NCBI RefSeq assembly: GCF_036084755.1
Contig: NZ_CP107968.1
Location: 7,510,001 to 7,574,000, forward strand
Source of the DNA: Streptomyces sp. NBC_00370
GTDB taxonomy: Bacteria; Actinomycetota; Actinomycetes; Streptomycetales; Streptomycetaceae
Length of the DNA: 64,000 bases
Reading direction: 5' to 3'
The notes under the pieces were generated by a model. The model saw only the letters and a program-made list of their open reading frames with translations, did no database searches and was not told the origin of the DNA. Shown here piece by piece: positions 16,233 through 24,917 of this stretch; the first letter of the stretch is position 1, and every line of letters begins with the position of its first letter. Both the position numbers and the translations under genes were made by a program.

Positions 16233-16483
16233 GGCGGTGACTCTAGGCACGGAACGGACCGGCGCTCCACGCCTTGACGGACGGCTGACGCGACCGCGTG
16301 CGGCTTTGACGCCCGCCTGACGCCGCCCGGCAGCCCCCGGCGTCACTCGACATGCCCGCCCGGCACATTCCGGTAAGAATCGTGCGGGGCCGGCCGGCTC
16401 GGTCCACGGGCCGCCTGCGTGTCGGGCGCCCGTCGTCGGGCAGACGAACACAGCTGTACATGACGAGAAAGGACGTGATCCGG

Positions 16484-17017
16484 ATGCGAGTGGCATTTCT
16501 CGTTGCTCCCGAAGGCGTGGAGCAGGTCGAGCTGACCGAACCCTGGAAGGCGGTGGGGGAGGCGCGCGGCGAGCGCGAGCTGATCTCGACCGCGCCGGGC
16601 CAGGTGCAGGCGTTCAACCACCTCGACAAGGCGGACACCTTCCCCGTCGACCGGACGGTGGCGCAGAGCTCCGTCGAGGACTACGACGGTCTCGTGCTGC
16701 CCGGCGGTGTCGCCAACCCCGACGCGCTGCGGACGGATCCCGCGGCGGTGGCCTTCGTGAAGGCGTTCTTCGACGCGGGCAAGCCGGTGGCGGCGATCTG
16801 CCACGCCCCGTGGACGCTCATCGAGGCCGATGTGGTGCGTAACAGGACGCTGACGTCCTGGCCGAGCCTGCGGACCGACATCCGCAACGCCGGCGGTACC
16901 TGGGTGGACGAGCAGGTCAAGGTCTGCACCGCCGCGCCCAGCCCGCTCATCACCAGCCGCAAGCCGGACGATCTGAAGGCGTTCTGCGAGGCGTTCATCC
17001 AGCAGTTCGGCGGTTGA
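16484..17017 (+). CDS. DJ-1/PfpI family protein (type 1 glutamine amidotransferase-like)
   Basis: A 177-residue protein with the DJ-1/PfpI fold: RVAFLVAPEGVEQVELTEPWKAV, the strand YDGLVLPGGVANPDALR, and the nucleophile elbow PVAAICHAPWTLIEADVV with the reactive cysteine. It ends LITSRKPDDLKAFCEAFI. Relatives act as glyoxalase III, deglycase-like or stress chaperone proteins, and the exact activity is disputed. The ATG at 16484 is used (AAAGGA 10 bases upstream); 16460 is an alternative. It is followed by a hairpin terminator shared with the convergent VOC gene. Confidence 0.88.
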   Translation: MRVAFLVAPEGVEQVELTEPWKAVGEARGERELISTAPGQVQAFNHLDKADTFPVDRTVAQSSVEDYDGLVLPGGVANPDALRTDPAAVAFVKAFFDAGKPVAAICHAPWTLIEADVVRNRTLTSWPSLRTDIRNAGGTWVDEQVKVCTAAPSPLITSRKPDDLKAFCEAFIQQFGG

Positions 17018-17053
17018 GTCCTCCGCGAGGCAGCCTGTACCCCGGACCGGCTC

Positions 17054-17087
17054 TGTCCGGCGCCCCGCCACGGCGGGACGCCGGACA
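17054..17087. terminator. Bidirectional hairpin between DJ-1-like and VOC genes
   Basis: TGTCCGGCG and CGCCGGACA form perfect 9-bp arms, extended inwards by CCCGCC/GGCGGG. It lies between two convergent stop codons, so it can terminate both transcripts. Confidence 0.7.
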
Positions 17088-17093
17088 TCGTCG

Positions 17094-17474
17094 TTACGGC
17101 TGGACGGCCAGCGTGAAGGAGTGCCCCGCCGGGTCCGAGTAGACGCGCGTGTCGCGCGGGCCGCCGTTGTCCTTGGTGTCCAGCGGGCGTGCGCCGAGGC
17201 TGATCGCCTCACGCTCCGCCTCGTCGATGTCCTCGCGGGCCACCATGATGCGCAGATGGGCCTGTTGAGAGGTTTCGGGCCGGGGCCAGCTGGCAGGCGC
17301 GTAGCCGTGGTCCCTGCGGATCGCGAGATGGACGCCGGACTGTCCGACGATCTCCACGAAGTCCGGGTCGGTACCGATCTTGATCTCCGCTTCGAAGAAG
17401 GTGGCGTAGAACTCGGCGAGGTCGGCGGGTTCGGCACAGTCGAGGACGAGGACGCTGGTCTTGGCGACGGTCAT
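17094..17474 (-). CDS. VOC family protein (glyoxalase/dioxygenase fold)
   Basis: A 126-residue protein with two beta-alpha-beta-beta-beta units. It starts VLVLDCAEPADLAEFYATFFEAE, has HLRIMVAREDIDEAEREAISLGARPL in the middle and ends TRVYSDPAGHSFTLAV, the standard VOC pattern. Potential metal ligands include the His in VHLAIRRDHG and the Asp/His near the C-terminus. VOC proteins include glyoxalase I, bleomycin-resistance proteins and dioxygenases. No substrate can be read here. Confidence 0.85.
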   Translation of the reverse strand: MTVAKTSVLVLDCAEPADLAEFYATFFEAEIKIGTDPDFVEIVGQSGVHLAIRRDHGYAPASWPRPETSQQAHLRIMVAREDIDEAEREAISLGARPLDTKDNGGPRDTRVYSDPAGHSFTLAVQP

Positions 17475-17687
17475 GCCGACCGTGTACCCCCGGCCCTGAC
17501 GGGCACACAGCTGCCGTGGCCCGTCGGGGCGCCCGGTGGTTGGCCCGCTGCCCAGCGGGTACCCGGGCCGCCGGCGCTTCATCCGGCCGACCGGTTCCGG
17601 TCGCACTCCGACGGCCCGGGGGAGAGCCTGGGAGCGATCCCTTCCCAGGCTTCCACGTACAGCTTCGGCGCAGAGAGGAACAACCCC

Positions 17688-18059
17688 ATGAGCAACGCTG
17701 AACAGTCGGCGACCGAGGTCGCGGTGCAACTCGGCGGACAGGCCAAGGAGGACGCCCACACGGTGTTCGCGGTCCTCGGCACGGCCTTCGCCTCCGACCG
17801 CGCCGCCGACGACGTACCCCAGGACGTGCCGGCCGACCGGCAGGCCGTCTGGACGGCCACCTTCGACGTGGCGGACGTACGCGGCGAGGCGGCGCCCGCC
17901 GAGCTGTCCTCGCCCGTCACCGCCACCCTCCAGGGCGGCCACAAGGCGGTGGACGCCCTGCACGCGGCGCTCACCTCCGCCTTCTCCGTACGGGTCGTGG
18001 GTACGGCGGCGGGCGACCAGGAGGAGGAAGTCACGCTGCGGCTGGAAAGCCACCGCTGA
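17688..18059 (+). CDS. Hypothetical actinomycete protein
   Basis: A 123-residue acidic, soluble protein with no signal peptide or membrane helix. It begins MSNAEQSATEVAVQLGGQAKEDAHTV and has a plausible coding bias. GAGAGGAA lies 8 bases before the ATG, and the long gap upstream leaves room for a promoter. I do not recognise a family. The central segment DVPADRQAVWTATFDVADV suggests an alpha/beta domain. Confidence 0.6.
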   Translation: MSNAEQSATEVAVQLGGQAKEDAHTVFAVLGTAFASDRAADDVPQDVPADRQAVWTATFDVADVRGEAAPAELSSPVTATLQGGHKAVDALHAALTSAFSVRVVGTAAGDQEEEVTLRLESHR

Positions 18060-18090
18060 CGGGGCCGACGGCGGGGCGACAGCCGCTTGT

Positions 18091-18109
18091 GTTGCGCATC
18101 CGGCGCAAC
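18091..18109. promoter_or_regulatory. Short hairpin in leader of HATPase gene
   Basis: GTTGCGC-ATCCG-GCGCAAC (perfect 7-bp arms) lies 122 bases before the HATPase gene and 31 bases after the previous stop. It could be a weak terminator for the hypothetical gene or an operator. No clear -35/-10 pair is visible. Confidence 0.3.
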
Positions 18110-18230
18110 GGGGTCAGTCTGTTGGTGACCCAGAAGTGGCTGTTGCTCACGCTTCGTGTTCGGGGGTCGTTGCTACGCCGTAGGCACAACGCCGTGAAGC
18201 ATGTGGGCCTCTCTGTGAGGAGCCTCAAAC

Positions 18231-18746
18231 ATGACAGTTCCACTCGACCGGCACTACGAGGTGGAATTGCACGCCTCCGCGGAGCGCGTATCGCAGATCC
18301 GGCGCATCGTCGCCGCTCACCTTCGTTATTGGAAACTCGACCTGCACGTCGCACCCGTCTCCCAGGGCATCGACGAACTGCTGACCAATGTCCACCGTCA
18401 CGTTGGCGACGACAACAGGTGCATTGTGGAACTGCGTTGGACCGGACGTCATCTCACGACGTCCGTCGAGGACAACGGGCCGAGGATGCCCCGGCTGCTG
18501 ACGGCCGGCGGCGGGGGCCTCGCCCGCGTCGCCGCTGTCAGCGACAGCTGGGGCACCTGCGCCACCGCCGAGGGCAAAGTCATCTGGTTCACCCGCAGTG
18601 TGGAGGCTCCGCAGAGCGTCCTGCGGGTGCCCACGATCCCGCTCACCCTGGTCGGCGCGGCCCAGCGGCACCCCGGCCCCGACCGGGAGTTCCTTCCGGT
18701 GCTCGCGCCGTTCCCCGCGCGGGAACCGGCCGCGGCGCTCGTCTGA
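18231..18746 (+). CDS. ATP-binding (HATPase_c) anti-sigma/RsbW-like regulator
   Basis: A 171-residue protein with a GHKL-type ATPase domain. The N box is GIDELLTNVHRHVGDDN, the G1-like stretch is VEDNGPRMP, and a degenerate glycine-rich GGGGLARVAAVSDSWG follows. The fold matches the many small streptomycete HATPase proteins related to SpoIIAB/RsbW that control stress sigma factors. The motif set is a little degenerate, so kinase activity is not assured. Partners could include a SigB-type sigma and a STAS antagonist, both present elsewhere in the window. A terminator hairpin follows. Confidence 0.8.
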   Translation: MTVPLDRHYEVELHASAERVSQIRRIVAAHLRYWKLDLHVAPVSQGIDELLTNVHRHVGDDNRCIVELRWTGRHLTTSVEDNGPRMPRLLTAGGGGLARVAAVSDSWGTCATAEGKVIWFTRSVEAPQSVLRVPTIPLTLVGAAQRHPGPDREFLPVLAPFPAREPAAALV

Positions 18747-18782
18747 CCGCGTCCCGGGGCCGACACCCGCCCCGGGAGCACG

Positions 18783-18811
18783 CGACCGGCCCGCACGAAG
18801 CGGGCCGGTCG
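18783..18811. terminator. Terminator after HATPase gene
   Basis: Twelve-bp perfect arms (CGACCGGCCCGC and its complement) surround the loop ACGAA, 36 bases after the stop codon and before the convergent DUF5709 gene. It is a strong bidirectional terminator candidate. Confidence 0.75.
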
Positions 18812-18865
18812 TCGCCAAACCGTGCCGGCCGTACAGCGGCGGCGCCGCTCGGCCGTCGGCCGTGC

Positions 18866-19342
18866 TCAGTCGTCGTCGGCGTCCGGTACGAGATGGATCG
18901 CGGCCTCCTCGGCCGAGGCGGCCGCGCCGTCGATGCCGACGTCGCTGGCGATCATGTCCTTCTCCGCGTCCTCGTGGGCGCCCTCGTCGGGCGCCACCAG
19001 GCGGCCCGCCCTGGCGTCCCCGACCTCGTCGTCCAGGGCCTCGCCCTCGCCCGGCGTCAGATCGCCGATGCCGTCCCAGTCGGGGTCCTCGTCGTCCGTA
19101 CGGTCCGGGATCTCCTCGGCGAGCCGCTGGTCCAGCGTCTCGCCCTCGTGCTGTTCCGCCGCCGTGGTACCGGTGTGTTCCACGCCGAGCGGGCGCTCCG
19201 GAGGCGACCAGCCCTCGTCGAAGGGGTCGGAGCCACGGTCGACGAGTGTGTCCTCGGTGTCGAGAATGCCCTCGTCGTCCAGCACTTCGGAACCGTCGGG
19301 CTGGTAGACATCGTCGGCCATCTCACTGCTGTCGCCGCTCAC
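18866..19342 (-). CDS. DUF5709 family acidic protein
   Basis: A 158-residue, highly acidic protein. It contains DDVYQPDGSEVLDDEGILDTEDTLVDRGSDPFDEGWSPPERPLGVE and ETLDQRLAEEIPD, the hallmark segments of the actinobacterial DUF5709 family of unknown function. The GTG at 19342 is chosen because GAGGAG lies 6-7 bases upstream. It has no cysteines or membrane segments and is probably largely disordered. Confidence 0.8.
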   Translation of the reverse strand: MSGDSSEMADDVYQPDGSEVLDDEGILDTEDTLVDRGSDPFDEGWSPPERPLGVEHTGTTAAEQHEGETLDQRLAEEIPDRTDDEDPDWDGIGDLTPGEGEALDDEVGDARAGRLVAPDEGAHEDAEKDMIASDVGIDGAAASAEEAAIHLVPDADDD

Positions 19343-19697
19343 GTCGCTCTCCTCGCATCGTTCGTCTCCGCAGCCGCACGGCAGTCGCCGTACGGACGTG
19401 CCAGTGCCGCTACCCGCCGAGGCGGTCGGCAAGCAACCGATCCCCGGGATCCAGGGACACGACCTGGGGGAGACGAGCCGGCGCGGGGCGTCGCACCCGC
19501 TGAATCCACCCTCCCACCAATCATCGGCCTGTCAACCGACGGACCGGCCGCCCTGTTGGGCGGGGGCGTGCGGCGCCTACGGCGGCGGGGGCGGCGGCGC
19601 GTACCCGGCAGGGACATTTCCGGTGTTTGGGGCTCTCTCGACTGGGCACCTGGTGGATCCATCCGTACGACCCCAAAGTCACCGTCCGGAGTCGAAC

Positions 19698-21020
19698 GTG
19701 AGCCGAGAACGCATTGTCATCGTGGGAGCGGGATTCGCCGGCTACCAGACCGCCCGGGTGCTGTCCCGGCAGGTACGCGGCCGGGCCGAGATCATCCTGC
19801 TCAACCCGACCGACTACTTCCTCTACCTCCCGCTGCTGCCGCAGGTGGCCGCCGGAATCCTGGAACCACGGAGGGTGACGGTCTCGCTGCCGGGGACGCT
19901 GCCCCGGGTACGGCTCGTCCTCGGCGAGGCCGACAGCGTCCACCTGGACTCCCGCACGGTCGCCTACACGGACCCCGAGGGCGGGCGCGGCGAGCTGACG
20001 TACGACCGGCTCGTCCTGGCCGTCGGCAGCGTCAACAAACTGCTGCCGATCCCCGGCGTCGCCGAATACGCCCACGGCTTCCGTGGCATGCCGGAGGCGC
20101 TGTACCTGCGGGACCACGTGACCCGGCAGATCGAGCTGGCCACCGTCCGGGGCAGCGCCGAGGCAGCGGCCCGTGCCACCTTCGTGGTGGTCGGCGCCGG
20201 CTACACCGGCACCGAGGTCGCCGCCCAGGGCAAGCTGCTCACCGACGCGCTGGTGCGTCAGCAGCCCGCCTGGCGGCTGAGCCGGCCGCCGCGCTGGCTG
20301 CTCCTCGACATCGCGCCGCGCGTGCTGCCCGAGCTGGACCGCCATCTCTCCGCCACCGCAGACCGGGTGCTGCGCAGCCGTGGCGTCGACGTGCGTACCC
20401 GTACCTCCGTCAAGGAGGTGACTCCGGCCGGGATCACCCTGGACGACGGCGAGTTCATCGAGACGCACACGCTCATCTGGTGTGTGGGCGTACGTCCCGA
20501 CCCGCTGGTCTCCGACATCGGCCTGCCCGTCGAGAAGGGCCGGCTCGTCGTCGACCCGTACCTCAACGTCCCTGGCCACCCTGAGGTGTTCGCCTGCGGT
20601 GACGCGGCGGCGGTGCCCGATCTCACCAAGCCGGGCGAGATCACCCCGATGACGGCCCAGCACGCCGGACGGCAGGGCAAGGTCGCCGGTGCCAACGTGG
20701 CGGCCTCGATCGGCATCGGTCAGCGACGCGCCTACAAACACAACGACTTGGGCTTCGTCGTCGACCTCGGCGGGGTCAAGGCCGCCGCCAACCCGCTCGG
20801 TGTGCCGCTGGCAGGACCGCTGGCCGGCGCCGTCACCCGCGGCTACCACCTGGCGGCCATGCCGGGCAACCGCATCCGGGTGGCCGCCGATTGGGCCCTC
20901 GACGCGATGCTGCCCCGGCAGGCCGTGCAACTCGGCCTCGTCCGTTCCTGGACGGTGCCCCTGGAGTCGTCCTCCCCCGAACTCGCCAGGGTGCCCGGCG
21001 CACCCAGCAAGGAGCGATAA
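19698..21020 (+). CDS. Type II NADH dehydrogenase (NDH-2) family oxidoreductase
   Basis: A 440-residue FAD/NAD(P) oxidoreductase. The N-terminal FAD site is VIVGAGFAGYQTARVL. NYFLYLPLLPQVAAG-type residues follow, the second dinucleotide site is FVVVGAGYTGTEVAAQ, and the C-terminal FAD site is PEVFACGDAAAVPD. NDH-2 enzymes pass electrons from NADH to menaquinone without pumping protons. The GTG at 19698 has CGGAG 7 bases upstream; the frame is open 300 bases further upstream, but that stretch lacks coding bias. Only three bases separate it from the transketolase gene, so the two are co-transcribed. Confidence 0.88.
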   Translation: MSRERIVIVGAGFAGYQTARVLSRQVRGRAEIILLNPTDYFLYLPLLPQVAAGILEPRRVTVSLPGTLPRVRLVLGEADSVHLDSRTVAYTDPEGGRGELTYDRLVLAVGSVNKLLPIPGVAEYAHGFRGMPEALYLRDHVTRQIELATVRGSAEAAARATFVVVGAGYTGTEVAAQGKLLTDALVRQQPAWRLSRPPRWLLLDIAPRVLPELDRHLSATADRVLRSRGVDVRTRTSVKEVTPAGITLDDGEFIETHTLIWCVGVRPDPLVSDIGLPVEKGRLVVDPYLNVPGHPEVFACGDAAAVPDLTKPGEITPMTAQHAGRQGKVAGANVAASIGIGQRRAYKHNDLGFVVDLGGVKAAANPLGVPLAGPLAGAVTRGYHLAAMPGNRIRVAADWALDAMLPRQAVQLGLVRSWTVPLESSSPELARVPGAPSKER

Positions 21021-21023
21021 GCA

Positions 21024-22901
21024 ATGAAGAGCGGACAACTGACCGAGCTCGGCCAGCAGTTGAGGGTCGACTCGGTACGTGTCGCCGATACGGCAGGATC
21101 AGGGCACCCGACCTCCTCGATGTCGGCGGCCGATCTGATGGCGGTGCTGCTCGCTAACCATCTGCACTACGATTTCGACCACCCGGACCACCCGGGCAAC
21201 GACCGGCTGATCTTCTCCAAGGGGCACGCGTCCCCGTTGCTCTACTCGATGTATCTGGCGGCGGGTGCGATCGGCGAGGACGAGTTCGCCACCTACCGCA
21301 CCCTGGACAGCCGGCTCGAAGGCCACCCGACGCCCCGGCTGCCGTGGGTCGACGTCGCCACCGGATCGCTCGGCCAGGGCCTGCCCGTCGGTGTCGGCAT
21401 GGCGCTCGCAGGCAAGCGCCTGGGACGCGACCCGTTCCACGTATGGGTGTTGTCCGGTGACAGCGAGATGGCCGAAGGCTCCATCTGGGAGGCCGTCGAG
21501 CACGCCTCCGACCAGGGCCTGGACAAGCTGACCCTGATCATCGACGTGAACAGGCTCGGCCAGCGCGGCCCCACCCGCCACGAGCACGACCTCGACGCGT
21601 ACGGGCGCAGGCTGCGCGCCTTCGGCTGGCACACCGTCGAGATCGACGGCCATGACGTCGAGGCCGTCGAGAAGGCGTACACCGAGGCACTGGCCACCAC
21701 CGGCCGGCCCACCGCGATCATCGCGCGCACCCTCAAGGGCAAGGGCGTCGCGGCCGTCGAGGACCAGGAGGGCAAGCACGGCAAGCCGCTGCCCGACGCG
21801 GAGAGTGCCATCGCCGAGCTGGGCGGCCGCCGCTCGATCCGGGTGCACGCCAACAAGCCCGCCAAGCCCGACGGGCACGGCGAGCAGGCAGGGACCGAGG
21901 CGTCCGCCTCTGACACCGGTCAGCGGGGCAGCGGCGAGCTGCCCACGTTCGACATCGGCGAGGAGGTCGCCACCCGTGACGCCTACGGCAAGGCGCTCGC
22001 GGCGCTCGGCTACGCGCACGGCGACATCGTCGCCCTGGACGGCGAGGTCAGCGACTCCGACCGCGCCAAGTTCTTCGCCGACGAGCACCCCGAACGGTTC
22101 TTCGAGTGCTACATCGCCGAGCAGCAGCTGATCGCGGCGGCCGTCGGGATGCAGGCCCTCGGCCATGTCCCGTACGCGTCGACCTTCGCCGCGTTCCTCA
22201 CCCGCGCTGCGGACTTCCTGCGGATGGCCGCCGTCAGCCGCGCCTCGATCAACGTCGTCGGCTCGCACGCCGGTGTCTCGATCGGCCAGGACGGCCCGTC
22301 CCAGATGGGCCTCGAAGACCTGGCGATGTTCCGCGCCATCCACGGCAGCACGGTCCTGCACCCGTGCGACGCCAACCAGACGGCGCAGCTCGCCGCGACG
22401 ATGCACGCACTGGCGGGCATCCGCTATCTGCGTACGCTGCGCGGCGAGACCCCCGTCATCTACGGTCCCGACGAGCAGTTCCCCGTCGGCGGCAGCAAGG
22501 TGCTGCGCCGCTCGGACGCCGACCAGGTGACGCTCGTGGGCGCCGGTACCACCGTCCACGAGTGCCTGAAGGCCGCCGATCTCCTCGGCGAGGAGGGCAT
22601 CCCCGTCCGGGTCATCGACCTGTACTCGGTCAAGCCGGTCGACGAGCGGACGCTCCAGGCGGCGGCCGAAGACACCGGTTGTCTGATCACGGTCGAGGAC
22701 CATCACCCGGAGGGCGGTATCGGGGACGCCGTCGCCGAGGCGTTCTCCGACGGCCGCCCGGCGCCCAAGCGGTTCGTACGGCTCGCGGTCGGCAACATGC
22801 CCGGCTCGGCGACCCCGGAGGAGCAGCTGCGGGCCGCCGGCATCGACGCGGAGTCGATCGCGGCAGGGGTGCGGCTGCTGGTGGAGAAGATCATCCACTG
22901 A
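21024..22901 (+). CDS. tkt: Transketolase
   Basis: A 625-residue thiamine-diphosphate enzyme of the pentose phosphate pathway. Visible are SGHPTSSMSAADLMAVL and FSKGHASPLLYSMY. The ThDP/Mg motif GDSEMAEGSIWEAVEHASDQGLDKLTLIIDVN follows, then the pyrimidine-binding domain with CYIAEQQLIAAAVGMQALGHVPYASTFAAFL. The region of residues 275-310 is an atypical low-complexity linker (KPDGHGEQAGTEASASDTGQRG). It is slightly shorter than E. coli TktA and resembles the compact form paired with phosphoketolase. It is co-transcribed with the NDH-2-like gene upstream and followed by a terminator. Confidence 0.92.
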   Translation: MKSGQLTELGQQLRVDSVRVADTAGSGHPTSSMSAADLMAVLLANHLHYDFDHPDHPGNDRLIFSKGHASPLLYSMYLAAGAIGEDEFATYRTLDSRLEGHPTPRLPWVDVATGSLGQGLPVGVGMALAGKRLGRDPFHVWVLSGDSEMAEGSIWEAVEHASDQGLDKLTLIIDVNRLGQRGPTRHEHDLDAYGRRLRAFGWHTVEIDGHDVEAVEKAYTEALATTGRPTAIIARTLKGKGVAAVEDQEGKHGKPLPDAESAIAELGGRRSIRVHANKPAKPDGHGEQAGTEASASDTGQRGSGELPTFDIGEEVATRDAYGKALAALGYAHGDIVALDGEVSDSDRAKFFADEHPERFFECYIAEQQLIAAAVGMQALGHVPYASTFAAFLTRAADFLRMAAVSRASINVVGSHAGVSIGQDGPSQMGLEDLAMFRAIHGSTVLHPCDANQTAQLAATMHALAGIRYLRTLRGETPVIYGPDEQFPVGGSKVLRRSDADQVTLVGAGTTVHECLKAADLLGEEGIPVRVIDLYSVKPVDERTLQAAAEDTGCLITVEDHHPEGGIGDAVAEAFSDGRPAPKRFVRLAVGNMPGSATPEEQLRAAGIDAESIAAGVRLLVEKIIH

Positions 22902-22918
22902 CGCCGCCCCACGGCTTG

Positions 22919-22958
22919 CCGCGCCGCCCGTCCCGGACCACCGGGCCGGGCGGCGCGG
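22919..22958. terminator. Terminator after transketolase
   Basis: CCGCGCCGCCCG and CGGGCGGCGCGG form perfect 12-bp arms. The loop itself contains a 5-bp stem (CCCGG/CCGGG). It begins 18 bases after the tkt stop and separates that unit from whiB. Confidence 0.75.
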
Positions 22959-23087
22959 TGCGGATACGAGTCCTCGGCGCGACGCGCGTACGGACGCGGA
23001 TGCAGACAGCGGGACGTTTATCGTTTCGGCGCGCGCCAACGGGTACGCGACGAGGAAGCCACGAAGCGCGAGAGAGGACTGAACCGC

Positions 23088-23450
23088 ATGACCACCCGTC
23101 TGACGACAGGCCACAGCCAGACCGACGCCGGTGTCACCGGCTTCGTCCCTGACCCCGACACCTGGGAGTGGCTGCGGCACGCCGCCTGCACCGACGCCGA
23201 TCCCGAGCTGTTCTTCCCGGTGGGGGAGTCCGGACCCGCCGCCGCCCAGGCGAAGCGCGCCAAGGAGGTGTGCCACGGCTGCCCGGTGGAGGCGCAGTGC
23301 CTCGAGTGGGCGCTGAACACCGGCCGTACCACCGGCGTCTGGGGCGGCACCGACGAGGACGAGCGGCGCAGGATGCGGCGCAGGACCGACCGCCGCCCGG
23401 CGAGCCGGCGCCCCGTGTTGCGAGGCCCCGCAGGTCGCGGAAAGGTCTGA
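23088..23450 (+). CDS. WhiB family transcriptional regulator
   Basis: A 120-residue WhiB-like iron-sulfur protein. The four cluster cysteines are C34 (AACTDADPELFFP), C62 and C65 (VCHGCPVEAQ) and C71 (CLEWAL). The GVWGG turn at residues 83-87 and a basic, Arg-rich tail follow. WhiB proteins bind 4Fe-4S clusters, respond to redox or NO, and usually act with the primary sigma factor. It is not clearly WhiB itself or WblA, so I give no symbol. It is 25 bases upstream of the dehydrogenase gene and may control or be co-transcribed with the ALDH-phosphoketolase unit. Confidence 0.93.
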   Translation: MTTRLTTGHSQTDAGVTGFVPDPDTWEWLRHAACTDADPELFFPVGESGPAAAQAKRAKEVCHGCPVEAQCLEWALNTGRTTGVWGGTDEDERRRMRRRTDRRPASRRPVLRGPAGRGKV

Positions 23451-23475
23451 CTGTCGAATCGAGAGGAATCGCCCC

Positions 23476-24882
23476 ATGCCCATCGCCACGGTGAATCCCG
23501 CCAGCGGAGAGACGCTCCGTACGTTCGAACCGCTGACGGCCGAGGAGATCGAGCGCCGTATCGCGACGGCCCACAGCACCGCGCGGATCTATCGCGGCAC
23601 CCCGTTCGACGAACGGGCCCGGCTGCTGAACCGCGCTGCCGAGCTGCTGGAGCAGGACGCGCCCGACATCGCCCGCACCATGACGACCGAGATGGGCAAG
23701 CCCCTCGCGCAGGCCCGCGCCGAGGCGCTGAAGTGCGCCAAGTCGATGCGCTGGTACGCGGCCAACGCCGAGAAGCTGCTCGCCGACGAACATCCGTCGG
23801 ACGCCGACGTGAAGGATTCCGGCGGCTCGTACGCGCGCGTCCACTACCGTCCGCTGGGCGTCGTCCTCGCCGTGATGCCGTGGAACTTCCCGCTCTGGCA
23901 GGTCGTCCGGTTCGCGGCCCCCGCCTTGATGGCGGGCAACGTGGGACTGCTCAAGCACGCGTCGAACGTGCCGCAGACCGCCCTGTACCTGGAGGAGCTG
24001 TTCCTCAGGGCCGGCTTCCCCGACGGCTGCTTCCAGACGCTGCTGGTCGGCTCCGGCGCGATCGAGTCGATCCTGCGCGACGACCGGGTCGCCGCCGCCA
24101 CGCTCACCGGCAGCGAGCCGGCCGGCCGGTCCGTCGCCGCCATCGCGGGCGACGAGGTCAAGAAGACGGTGCTGGAGCTCGGTGGCAGCGACCCGTACGT
24201 GGTCATGCCGTCGGCCGACATCGAGCGGGCGGCGAAGACGGCGGTGACGGCGCGGGTCCAGAACAACGGCCAGTCCTGTATCGCCGCCAAGCGCTTCATC
24301 GCGCACGCCGACGTCTACGACGACTTCGCCGCCCGGTTCACCGCGGGGGTGCGGGCGCTGACCGTCGGCGACCCGATGGAGGAGTCCACCGACGTCGGTC
24401 CGCTCTCCAGCGAACAGGGCCGTACGGACCTGGCGGAGCTGGTCGACGACGCGGTCGCCAAGGGCGCGACGGTGCTGTGCGGCGGCGGCCGGCCGGCCGG
24501 GCTCGACCGGGGCTGGTACTTCGAGCCGACCGTACTCGCCGACATCACCGAGGACATGCGCATCCACCACGAGGAGACCTTCGGCCCGGTCGCCACGCTC
24601 TACCGCGCCGCCGATCTCGACACGGCCGTGAAAATCGCCAACGACACCCCGTTCGGGCTTAGTTCGAACGTCTGGACACGTGACGACGCGGAAGTGGAGC
24701 GCTTCGTCAGTGACCTCCAGGCCGGCGGTGTGTTCTTCAACGGTATGACGGCATCCCACCCCGCCTTCCCCTTCGGCGGCGTCAAGCGCTCCGGCTACGG
24801 GCGTGAGCTGTCGGGACACGGCATCCGCGAGTTCTGCAACGTGACCACGGTGTGGCACGGCGCCGAACCCGACCAGAGCTGA
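23476..24882 (+). CDS. Succinate-semialdehyde-type aldehyde dehydrogenase
   Basis: A 468-residue NAD(P)-dependent aldehyde dehydrogenase. It contains the conserved MPWNFPLWQVVRFAAPALMAGN, the glutamate-bearing LELGGSDPYVV, the catalytic cysteine in NNGQSCIAAKRF and the C-terminal FGPVATLY...PFGLSSNVWT. The overall pattern matches the GabD2-like succinate-semialdehyde dehydrogenase group that starts IATVNPASGE. It belongs to a same-strand run with WhiB, phosphoketolase (35-base gap) and the LigD-like gene, so it may serve the same stress or carbon-overflow condition. Confidence 0.9.
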   Translation: MPIATVNPASGETLRTFEPLTAEEIERRIATAHSTARIYRGTPFDERARLLNRAAELLEQDAPDIARTMTTEMGKPLAQARAEALKCAKSMRWYAANAEKLLADEHPSDADVKDSGGSYARVHYRPLGVVLAVMPWNFPLWQVVRFAAPALMAGNVGLLKHASNVPQTALYLEELFLRAGFPDGCFQTLLVGSGAIESILRDDRVAAATLTGSEPAGRSVAAIAGDEVKKTVLELGGSDPYVVMPSADIERAAKTAVTARVQNNGQSCIAAKRFIAHADVYDDFAARFTAGVRALTVGDPMEESTDVGPLSSEQGRTDLAELVDDAVAKGATVLCGGGRPAGLDRGWYFEPTVLADITEDMRIHHEETFGPVATLYRAADLDTAVKIANDTPFGLSSNVWTRDDAEVERFVSDLQAGGVFFNGMTASHPAFPFGGVKRSGYGRELSGHGIREFCNVTTVWHGAEPDQS

Positions 24883-24917
24883 CCGGCGGCCCAACAGGCG
24901 CGGGCGAGGAGACGACC

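Noticed and set aside
18089..20584. An 831-residue plus-strand open frame spanning HATPase, DUF5709 and NDH-2 genes
   Set aside because: It runs out of frame through three well-supported genes and encodes an Arg/Pro-rich nonsense product.
21099..23579. An 826-residue antisense open frame across transketolase and whiB
   Set aside because: High-GC shadow frame: no recognisable domain, and the plus-strand genes have full family motifs.
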